Shown piece after piece: positions 56,797 to 64,000 of a stretch of DNA of 64,000 bases. Every line of letters begins with the position of its first letter. The first letter of the stretch is position 1. The DNA is from Devosia algicola (GTDB lineage: Bacteria > Pseudomonadota > Alphaproteobacteria > Rhizobiales > Devosiaceae). A program made the position numbers and the translations under genes. Where the stretch lies: the NCBI RefSeq assembly GCF_028816455.1, contig NZ_CP118246.1:992001-1056000 (forward strand), written 5' to 3'. The notes under the pieces were generated by a model. The model did not search any database, was not told the DNA's origin, and saw only the letters and a list, made by a program, of their open reading frames with translations.

Positions 56797-57688
56797 TTAG
56801 CGCGCGGCAGGATCGCCATAGTGTGCGGCTTGCGGCATACCCAAAATGCCGCTAACTGCGCCCAGATGAAGCGTGGCGCGCAGTAGGTTCTTGCGCCAGG
56901 CAATGGGCGAAAATGCGGTCATACCGGTCATGGCCAAACAATAGGCTCGCTTTGGAGATTGCAACTGCAATGGCCGGCAGGCGCGCACCGCCCAGCAGCT
57001 TGCCGTGGGTCTGTCCCATACGCAGGCGCCGACGAATAAGCCAAGGCAGCCCGGCGCGATTTGCCGGTACCGGCTCATAGACCAGCGCGTCAGGTGCCTG
57101 CACGATTGTGCCGCCCAGAGCGTTGAGCCGGTGGAAATAGTCAGTGTCCTCGCCGCCCGACTGTCCAAACGCCAAGTCGAAGCGCAGTGCCACGAACGGC
57201 CCCGCACGTCGGATCAGGACATTGCAGGTATAGCCGGTGCGGATCGCGCCATTGACGATTACGGGCAGTGTTGAATGAAAGTCGCCCTTAACCATCCAGT
57301 CCGGCGTTGCAGGGTCGTAGACGGCACGAACTGGCCCCAAGACGGCATCTGCACCGGTCTCACGGCCCTCAGCCAGCAGTGCGGACAACCATTTTGGCGA
57401 CACGGTTTCATCATCGTCAATGAAGGCGACATAATCGGCGTCCGCCGCGTCAAGGCAGGCATTGCGGGCAATGCAGATATTAGCCGCAGGAGCATGGACA
57501 TAAATTATCGGCCAGGGAAAGTCCGCTCGCGTCGTAGCAACAAGATCCTGCGCAGAAGGCACAGTATCATTGTCTGCAATGACAACACGCAATTTGACCT
57601 GATCAATTTTCAGCGCGGCAAGCGAGCGCAAGGTCTCGGCCAGAAACGGTCGACGAAAGGTACAAATGCAGATGTCGACAGATACCAT
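56797..57688 (-). CDS. exoM: Glycosyltransferase family 2, ExoM-like, frameshifted once
   Basis: About 297 residues. Landmarks are DICICTFRRPFLAETLRSLA, VIADNDTVPSAQ, NICIARNACLDAADADYVAF then IDDDETVSPKWL, and SGGEDTDYFHRL. The C-terminus breaks at AGGCTC 56943-56948. With one base removed it reads SKASYCLAMTGMTAFSPIAW and ends at 56797, as ExoM proteins do. It probably adds the first side-chain glucose. It lies next to exoA and exoL in the order M-A-L known from succinoglycan clusters. Confidence 0.87.
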
Positions 57689-57697
57689 TGAAACCTC

Positions 57698-58699
57698 CTA
57701 GGCCAGACCGTTTCGGGAGGTCGCCGTGCGCGCGAGATGCATCCAGAAGCCTGAGGACCAGGCGAAATGCATAATCATCGCCGCGACGCCTACCAGCGGG
57801 GCCTGCATCATTGGCAATCCGTAGTCCTTGGCGTGCTGTTGTGCTGCAACGGCACCAAGTCCAAGGCAGGCTAGGCTCCACGCAACCATTGGAATGAGGA
57901 AACTCCAATGAACAATGGACAGCCCCGCCAACAACACAGCCGGCAGAATTGCGAGCGGCATCATCTGGCGTAGTCGCGGCTTCATGCGGTGCTTGAGAAT
58001 ATTGCGGGCGCGGCCGCCGCCATAGCCGAAGTACTGCCGGAACAGACCCGATGCCGTAGAGCGCGGGAAATAAGTCATGCCTGTCCCGTCTGTCAACCAA
58101 ACGCGGTAACCAGCTTCGCCGAGTCGAAAATCGAGTTCGGCATCCTCGTTGAACCGGAAACTCTCATCATATCCCCCGACTGCAAGAAAAGCCGAAATGC
58201 GCATCAGTGCGTGGTGTCCGTGGTCAACCTGTTGGGCGATTTTGCCAGTGCGATGCGCGGAACCGCCCGTTCCCACGAGAGAATTCTGGGCCGTCGCTAC
58301 GGCTCGTTGAAAGGTACCCTGACCCACAGTCGTCATTGGAACCACAATGCTATCCATATCGAGCAACTCGGCTTGGGTGACCAGCACGCGGCAATAATCG
58401 GCGGGGTATTTGCCATGGGCATCGATGCGGATCACAAAATCGGTGTCTGCGCCGAATTGGTTCACAGCCAGATTCATTGCTGCGCTCTGGATCCGTTTGG
58501 GATTATGAATCAATGACAAGCGCAAATTATGGGTCGCGATTTCGGCCGCTATCGCTTGCGTACCATCGGCGCTGCCGCCATCGGCGACGACGACTTGGGC
58601 ATCCATCGCCAACGCTTCAACCAGCAAATGCTCCAGCAACGGCCCGACATGGCTTGCCTCATTTAGCGTGGGGACGACAATTAAACAGGTGGGGCTCAT
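57698..58699 (-). CDS. exoA: Glycosyltransferase family 2 with C-terminal membrane segments, ExoA-like
   Basis: A 333-residue GT2 enzyme. Landmarks are CLIVVPTLNEASHVGPLLEH, VVVADGGSADGTQAIAAEIA, FVIRIDAHGKYPADYCRVLV and YDESFRFNEDAELDFRLGEA, followed by membrane spans (LPAVLLAGLSIVHWSFLIPM). This matches ExoA, which adds a beta-1,3-linked glucose in succinoglycan. The frame is intact. The start overlaps the end of exoL. Confidence 0.88.
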   Translation of the reverse strand: MSPTCLIVVPTLNEASHVGPLLEHLLVEALAMDAQVVVADGGSADGTQAIAAEIATHNLRLSLIHNPKRIQSAAMNLAVNQFGADTDFVIRIDAHGKYPADYCRVLVTQAELLDMDSIVVPMTTVGQGTFQRAVATAQNSLVGTGGSAHRTGKIAQQVDHGHHALMRISAFLAVGGYDESFRFNEDAELDFRLGEAGYRVWLTDGTGMTYFPRSTASGLFRQYFGYGGGRARNILKHRMKPRLRQMMPLAILPAVLLAGLSIVHWSFLIPMVAWSLACLGLGAVAAQQHAKDYGLPMMQAPLVGVAAMIMHFAWSSGFWMHLARTATSRNGLA

Positions 58700-59856
58700 G
58701 CTGCATCCGTCATTGGGTGAGTTGGGACGACAAGTTCGGCAAGTTTTTCAACGAGGGTCCGGCATTCGTCGGCAGCGACGGCAAAATGACTGGGCTGGAG
58801 CGTTTGGACCGCTCCAGCCAATTTGGCGAGCCGCTCTTGAGCCAGGTCGCCAAGCACGGTGCGCAAGGTCTGCGGTTCGATGTCGGGAAGGACGATGCCA
58901 ATGCCGAGTCGCTCGATGAATGCCGCCGTCTCCGTGCCGGCCAATGCCACCGGGATCGCACCATGCAGACACCCTTCGTAAAGTCGATTGGGTAAAAGCC
59001 ACATTGAGTTTTGACCGGCCTCGAAAAAGTCGATGGCCCAGACCAGGTGCACCCCTTGGTAGATCGCCACCAGATCATCAGGATTGCGATAGCCACCCTC
59101 AAATCGCATATACGATCTGGCGTCGACCTCGCGATGGAAGTCGTCGAATTCGGTGACGGCCGGTCGACCGCGCAATACCACTTCGATGCCACCGTCCATT
59201 GCATCCGATAATTGGCCGAGCGCCTTGAGCGAACGGGCACAGCGTAGCGCTCCGAACCAGCCGATGCGCAGCGGACCTTGCTCAGGATTTGGAACAAGAG
59301 CAGGATTTTGGCCGCGAGCCTGTGCCGTCCCAAAGTACCTTGTTTTCAACGATCTCGGCCGCGGGACCGCCGTAAATGTCGAAATAGTTGCGCAAAAAGC
59401 AGGAGAACTGGTGAGCAGGAGCGACGCCTGACGTCGCCAGCGCCGCTCAGCGCCACGCATGGCCCAACCAACTGCATCCTGACGCAGCATCAAACGGTGG
59501 ATGTCGAGGCATTCGTAAACAATCGGTGGTTGGTTGCACCAAAACCGGCGCAATCGAACAGCCAACGACAGCATTTCCAGATTGCGGGCAATTATCAAAG
59601 AAGGTGGGGCCATTCGGGCTGCCCACGTTTGAACCGAACTTCTCGCGCGAGCCGTAGCCACCAATCGCTGCAGGAAGCGGGCATCATATGTCTCATCGAG
59701 TTCTAGGTAAGTTTGAACATCCAGATCAGGCATGTCGGTGCCTGCGCGACGGAAGCCGGCCACATCGACCTCAGCACCTCCAAGGCGCAACATGGCTATC
59801 CGCCGCGCTACAGCGGTATCTGCCAGATTGGGAACGAGATACAGAACGTTTAGCAA
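58696..59856 (-). CDS. exoL: Glycosyltransferase, ExoL-like, with a hidden compensated double frameshift
   Basis: A 386-residue open frame that looks intact: MLNVLYLVPNLADTAVARRI, VYECLDIHRLMLRQDAVGWA, GPLRIGWFGALRCARSLKAL, LYEGCLHGAIPVALAGTETA. Residues about 154-180 are nonsense, however. Between about 59321 and 59394 the other frame gives FLRNYFDIYGGPAAEIVENK then VLWDG, the expected sequence. An A5 run (59394-59398) that should be A6 and an extra base at GAGCCT (59316-59321) cancel each other. ExoL adds a glucose in succinoglycan synthesis. Confidence 0.85.
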   Translation of the reverse strand: MLNVLYLVPNLADTAVARRIAMLRLGGAEVDVAGFRRAGTDMPDLDVQTYLELDETYDARFLQRLVATARARSSVQTWAARMAPPSLIIARNLEMLSLAVRLRRFWCNQPPIVYECLDIHRLMLRQDAVGWAMRGAERRWRRQASLLLTSSPAFCATISTFTAVPRPRSLKTRYFGTAQARGQNPALVPNPEQGPLRIGWFGALRCARSLKALGQLSDAMDGGIEVVLRGRPAVTEFDDFHREVDARSYMRFEGGYRNPDDLVAIYQGVHLVWAIDFFEAGQNSMWLLPNRLYEGCLHGAIPVALAGTETAAFIERLGIGIVLPDIEPQTLRTVLGDLAQERLAKLAGAVQTLQPSHFAVAADECRTLVEKLAELVVPTHPMTDAA

Positions 59857-60595
59857 CGGCTCGTCTCCTGTCGCAAGCGGTGGCCTGACTTTCGATGGTT
59901 AGGTGCGTTGCTCGCAATCTCTCGCGAACGCTGCCCGGCCCCGGGCTTTACAACGGATCAAAGTCCGTCCTTCTGGAGCAGTCACATCAACTCTTGCGGT
60001 AGTAGGAACCGACGGAGCCTTGATGGTCAATGCGGGCTTGCGGGCAGCAGAACTGCGGCCGACGCATGCCTAAAAAATGGCTCAATCCTAGTAATTGATC
60101 GCGTGCCTCCCCTATCTCAGGGGCAAAAGCGGCGTGCGTGTGGCGGCACCTCAATTCGCGCAATTTAGCCGTGTCTGCCAAACTGGCGGCGAACCAAAAT
60201 TGCGGCGCGAAATTTGCGGATATTGGTAAAAATTTCGACGAGCCTACTTGCTAAATTGCCATCGTCATAGGGTTGGCGTTTCGCATCGTTCGCGTCCTGC
60301 AAATCATGTGAAGGGAGATTATCACGATGGACCCCACGCCGTTTGCGGAAATGATCGTGAACACTGATGGTTCGATTCTTTGCAGATTATACAGCGGCAT
60401 TGCGCTGCACAGCCTGTTCGATCCCGCGGTAATCCCCTCGTTTTAGCGGAGCCTGTGCGGTAGAATTTACGCTGCAACTTCTAGTTGCTGGGGAGCCGAG
60501 GCGCCAAACACGGTCAAATCCCGTCGGGCGAATTAAACTCGTGCATAATCTGCAACCGCATTAACGGTGCTGACATCGGATATTGGGCTCAGGCG
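59857..60595. other. Intergenic region, about 740 bp
   Basis: This region separates the exo cluster from the LysR-sulfatase group. Apart from the possible small peptide gene at 60327-60446 I see no gene, repeat or hairpin that I can support. It should carry the leftward promoter for exoL-exoA-exoM-exoP. Confidence 0.4.
60327..60446 (+). CDS. Possible 39-residue peptide
   Basis: An ATG at 60327 is preceded by AGGGAG with a 9-base spacing. It opens a short frame, MDPTPFAEMIVNTDGSILCR and further to DPAVIPSF, ending at 60446. No family is recognised. The good ribosome binding site in an otherwise empty region is the only support, so it may be chance. Confidence 0.25.
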   Translation: MDPTPFAEMIVNTDGSILCRLYSGIALHSLFDPAVIPSF

Positions 60596-61495
60596 TTACA
60601 AGACAATTCGTGCCTTGATAATCTCTTTGACTCTACGACCAATTTCAAAATCCATCATGCTCTTGCGATACCAAAGGCCGCCCGAGAATTTTTGGACCGC
60701 AGGCAATCCCGGCAACACCAGCACGTCAAATTTACTCGTCAAACCTTCCAGATTTCTTGGCACGTTCATCAACGAATTACCGTTCGCGACGATCAAGATG
60801 CCAGACAGCCAACTGTCGGTGACGACGCTCGGCGCCGGTGGCCGCAACCCTTCCCTGGCAAAGAATGCGTCAAGGCTATAGACATAATGCCGGTTTGGCT
60901 CGAAACTAACCCAGTCACACGCGATAAGATCTTGTAGGGAAATATTTTGACTGCGCCTTAAAGGATGATCCTTTCGGCACATGATGACGGTTTCCACATT
61001 GGTCAGTGTTTCCTTCTCAATATTTTCGTCGGAACTCTCAATATCTGTGCCGCAGATCGCGAAATCCAATTTTCCTGCCGATAGATTATCGACAAGAATT
61101 TCTTTCACATGAACCTGGGCTTCCAATACGGTTTTTGGAAAGTGTGTTCGAATGTCGTCGATAATACCTTGCAAATAGGCGACGTTCCAGTTTGGACCCG
61201 CCCCGAGCCTTAGCGTTTTTGACAGCCCGCCCTTGGCCTCCGTCGCGTGCCATCGCAGGTAGCGATACTCCGCCTCAATGGCCTTGGCCCGGTCATACAC
61301 CTGGCGGCCAACTTCGGTGGGCATCACACCGCGCGCCGTGCGCATGAGCAGCGTGACACCCAGCTGGCTTTCAATCCGCCTAATGCATTTCGATACCGCC
61401 GGTTGCGAGAGCCCAAGCCGTTTTGCCGCCAATGTAACGCTGGTACTCTCAACAACGACGACAAAGTTTCTCAGGTCGTCATACATCCAAGCCAT
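60596..61495 (-). CDS. LysR-family transcriptional regulator (second)
   Basis: A 299-residue LysR protein with the N-terminal helix-turn-helix (SVTLAAKRLGLSQPAVSKCI, RRIESQLGVTLLMRTARG) and an effector domain with GAGPNWNVAYLQGIIDDIRT. It is divergent from the sulfatase gene, 104 bp apart, so it most likely controls that gene and the following TctC gene. The frame is intact. The inducer is unknown. Confidence 0.9.
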   Translation of the reverse strand: MAWMYDDLRNFVVVVESTSVTLAAKRLGLSQPAVSKCIRRIESQLGVTLLMRTARGVMPTEVGRQVYDRAKAIEAEYRYLRWHATEAKGGLSKTLRLGAGPNWNVAYLQGIIDDIRTHFPKTVLEAQVHVKEILVDNLSAGKLDFAICGTDIESSDENIEKETLTNVETVIMCRKDHPLRRSQNISLQDLIACDWVSFEPNRHYVYSLDAFFAREGLRPPAPSVVTDSWLSGILIVANGNSLMNVPRNLEGLTSKFDVLVLPGLPAVQKFSGGLWYRKSMMDFEIGRRVKEIIKARIVL

Positions 61496-61599
61496 TCCTT
61501 CCAGTTATGATTCGACACCCGTTGGAATTTTAAATCATTTCGAATTGCGTCCATTGTGGCAACCGAAATGGCAAACATTGATCATCAGGGGCGAAATCA

Positions 61600-63150
61600 T
61601 TGAAGACGGTGTTTGTGCTTTTCGATTCGCTCAACCGATTGGCATTGGGCGCCTATGGTGGCTCGGTTCCTACCCCCAACTATGATCGATTTGCCGCGCG
61701 CGGTGCAGTCTTTGACCGCCACTATGCGGGCAGCCTGCCGTGCATGCCGGCGCGACGAGACATGCATACGGGGCGACTGAATTTCATGCACCGGAGTTGG
61801 GGGCCGCTTGAGCCCTTCGACAATTCCTTGCCGCGCGAACTGAGCAAGGCGGGCATCTACAGTCACCTGATCACCGATCATTTGCACTATTTTGAGGACG
61901 GTGGCAGCGGCTACGTCAACGCGTTCGATAGCTGGGAGTTTATCCGCGGGCAGGAATATGATGCGACGGACATTCATGTACGGCCCCCTGTTGCCCATTT
62001 CGAAGAGCACTTCGCCGCCGACCACTATCCAACGCGTTCCCTTGCGGCCGACAAGACCGCAACCCGGTTCAATGTCGATGCAATGGAATTCAAGCGATCG
62101 CGGCACATGATCTCGACGATGTCGATGAAGGATGAGCGCGACTACCCGCTCAGCCGATGCTTCCAATCCGCGTTTCGGTTTCTGGACAACAACCACACCG
62201 CAAACGATTGGTTTTTGCAACTTGAATGCTTTGACCCGCACGAACCGTTTGACGCGCCAGCGCGCTTCAGGGACGCGTTTCCAACAGCGTATGTCGGCAA
62301 GACAAGGGATTGGCCCCATTACCAGAAGGTAACCGATTCAGACCCGGAAATCGCCGAAAACCGCAGCAATTACGCCGCGCTCCTTACCATGTGCGACGCC
62401 TATTTTGGACAACTTCTAGACTATTTTGACGCGCACGATCTGTGGAAGGACACCTGCCTTATCCTCTCGACCGACCACGGATTTTTGCTGTCCGAGCACA
62501 ATTGGTGGGGCAAGAACTGCATGCCGGCCTATGAAGAAATCAGTCATATCCCGCTGATCATTCATATTCCTAACGGCACGGCAAACGGCAAACACATTCC
62601 GGCCCTGAGCCAGACAACGGACCTGATGCCAACCATACTTGAGATGGCTGGGATAGCCATTCCCCCTGAGACGACCGGCCATTCACTTTTGCCACTGATG
62701 CAAGGCCAGCAGGATGGGGTGCGCGATGTCGCGGTTTTCGGGGTTTTCGGCGGCCCGCTGGGCGTAACCGATGGACGCTACACCTATTACCTGCCCGCCG
62801 ACGCCGACAGTCCTCTGGACATGTACACACTCATGCCAGCGCATCTGCGAAAGCCTTTCGATATTGATGAACTAGCTGGTGCCACACAGGTTCAATCGTT
62901 CGACTTTACCAAGGGCGTGCCCCTGCTCAAAGTCAGACTAACCCCGACAAACAGCCAGACCGGTGCCGATGGACTTGACACCGCTGACGCTGAAACCATG
63001 CTTTTTGATCTCGATAACGACCCCGGACAAATGCACCCGGTTCGCCATGAAGAGATCGAACAACGGCTTCTGGCAAGGGCAAGTCGAGAATTTCGACGCC
63101 ATGATACGCCCGAAGAATTCTACGAGCGATACAATCTGGAGACCGCTTGA
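61600..63150 (+). CDS. Sulfatase-family hydrolase (formylglycine type)
   Basis: A 516-residue alkaline-phosphatase-superfamily enzyme without a signal peptide. The N-terminal metal site is VFVLFDSLNRLALGAYGG. The formylglycine motif C-x-P-x-R is in GSLPCMPARRDMHTGR. Later metal ligands are in LILSTDHGFLLSEHNWWGKN. The start is TTG at 61600 with AGGGG upstream. It probably hydrolyses a small sulfate or phosphonate ester. A TctC-type binding protein gene follows 59 bp later, suggesting uptake of the substrate or of the released acid. Confidence 0.88.
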   Translation: MKTVFVLFDSLNRLALGAYGGSVPTPNYDRFAARGAVFDRHYAGSLPCMPARRDMHTGRLNFMHRSWGPLEPFDNSLPRELSKAGIYSHLITDHLHYFEDGGSGYVNAFDSWEFIRGQEYDATDIHVRPPVAHFEEHFAADHYPTRSLAADKTATRFNVDAMEFKRSRHMISTMSMKDERDYPLSRCFQSAFRFLDNNHTANDWFLQLECFDPHEPFDAPARFRDAFPTAYVGKTRDWPHYQKVTDSDPEIAENRSNYAALLTMCDAYFGQLLDYFDAHDLWKDTCLILSTDHGFLLSEHNWWGKNCMPAYEEISHIPLIIHIPNGTANGKHIPALSQTTDLMPTILEMAGIAIPPETTGHSLLPLMQGQQDGVRDVAVFGVFGGPLGVTDGRYTYYLPADADSPLDMYTLMPAHLRKPFDIDELAGATQVQSFDFTKGVPLLKVRLTPTNSQTGADGLDTADAETMLFDLDNDPGQMHPVRHEEIEQRLLARASREFRRHDTPEEFYERYNLETA

Positions 63151-63209
63151 AATCGCCGCGGTTTGAATGGCCGCGGCATCAACTAACAATGAACTACTGG
63201 GAGGATGGA

Positions 63210-64000
63210 ATGAAGAACATACTAATTGCCGCGATGGCAGCAATCATCTTTAGTGCCGGAAGCGTGTCCGCATTCGCCGCCGATTACCCGGAAAAGCCAG
63301 TTCGGGTAATATTCCCCAACAATGCTGGTGGCGGCTACCACACCATGTTGCTGGCCATGCAACCCTATCTGAAAGATGCGTTGCCGGTGCCCATGGTGGT
63401 TCAGGCGATGCCGGGCGCCGGCACTGTTACCGGAGACCGGTTTGTCGCCGAGCAGCCGGCAGATGGCTATACGCTGCTGTTTATCCACGAGGCGGTTTTG
63501 CAGGCTGGCGCCATGGGAACGCTTGGGTTCCCGACGCTTGAAAAACTTCAACCAATTGCCGAAGTGGCGAAAAGTTGCCCGGCGACCTACGCGCGGGCAG
63601 ACGCCCCCTACTCCAATCTCGATGAGCCTTGCCGCCTATGGAAAAGACAACCCAGATATGGTTCGCGCCGGCGCGAATATCGGGGCCCTTAGTCACGTGG
63701 AGATGCTGGCACTTGGCCAGGCGCTGGACTTTGCGCCTCGAATTGTCTCTGCCGGCGGGGGTAGCGGGGTCCGTCAGGCCATTCTCTCGGGTGACGTCGA
63801 TATCGGCGATCAGAACCCTTCAGCGGTTGCCTCACTGGTAAAGGACGGCCAACTCAAGGCACTCGCCTATTACGGCAGTTCGCGCAGTTCATATCTTCCC
63901 GACACGCCCACCATGGCTGAGCAAGGGTATGACACACCCAGCGCCATGTGCAATTCAGGCTATTTCTGGATTCGGCGCGACACCCCCCAGGAGATCAAGG
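63210..64000 (+). CDS. TctC/Bug-family periplasmic binding protein, partial, frameshifted once
   Basis: The start at 63210 has GGGAGG upstream. A signal peptide (MKNILIAAMAAIIFSAGSVS to AFAA) is followed by the family pattern YPEKPVRVIFPNNAGGGYHT and MPGAGTVTGDRFVAEQPADG. The frame breaks at GAGCCT 63624-63629; removing one base gives SNLDELAAYGKDNPDMVRAG and runs on to the window end. It belongs to tripartite tricarboxylate-type transporters, whose membrane parts would lie beyond the window. Confidence 0.85.

Noticed and set aside
91-63629. Programmed ribosomal frameshifting as a general explanation of the broken genes
   Set aside because: The breaks affect unrelated enzymes, regulators and transporters, need the same one-base correction, and lack stimulatory slippery sequences; sequencing error is simpler.

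Overview
The window looks like chromosomal DNA of an alphaproteobacterium, probably Hyphomicrobiales (Rhizobia-like; Devosia-type bacteria fit, but I cannot fix the genus). The evidence is moderately high GC, many solute-binding-protein transporters, ROK, LacI, DeoR and LysR sugar and acid regulators, and a succinoglycan-type exo cluster. I see no rRNA, tRNA or CRISPR array.

Layout. (1) 1-9.5 kb: an organic-acid catabolic region with a LysR regulator, CitE-like lyase, CaiB/BaiF CoA-transferase, zinc alcohol dehydrogenase, aldehyde dehydrogenase, 3-hydroxyisobutyrate-type dehydrogenase, RraA-family aldolase and PdxA-family dehydrogenase. Three intergenic regions share one AT-rich operator-like sequence. 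(2) 9.6-16.2 kb: a membrane protein, NrtS, an EAL phosphodiesterase, a complete bufferin operon (bufA1-bufB-bufC-doxX) and an IS481 remnant. (3) 16.4-24.1 kb: a ROK-regulated sugar ABC cassette with a Gfo/Idh/MocA oxidoreductase and a second ROK regulator, then an integrase remnant. (4) 24.3-33 kb: a LacI-controlled sugar ABC operon with one oxidoreductase and two TIM-barrel isomerases, headed by three tandem 12-bp operator-like repeats, then an NAD-dependent epimerase. (5) 33.4-42.8 kb: a polar amino-acid-type ABC transporter with a glycosylasparaginase-type Ntn hydrolase and a GH172 protein, divergent from a DeoR regulator, BadF-type sugar kinase, SIS sugar isomerase and GatZ/KbaZ subunit. 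This reads as a pathway for an amino-acid-linked (amino)sugar. (6) 43.1-59.9 kb: an exopolysaccharide cluster resembling succinoglycan exo genes (exoF, K, V, flippase, exoQ, O, Y, N, P, M, A, L). (7) 60.6-64 kb: LysR, a sulfatase and a TctC-type binding protein that runs off the end.

The most striking property is at the sequence level. About half of the genes carry single-base frameshifts, and about 27 of these sit at the same place: a sequence that protein conservation says should be GAGCT reads GAGCCT (AGGCTC on the other strand), or GAGCTC reads GAGTCTC. Removing one base restores a conserved protein in each case. A smaller class lies in homopolymers. The protein signal on both sides of each shift is intact, so I annotate these as genes with probable consensus errors, not as decayed pseudogenes. 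A real biological cause, such as a modified GAGCT motif misread by the sequencer, remains testable.
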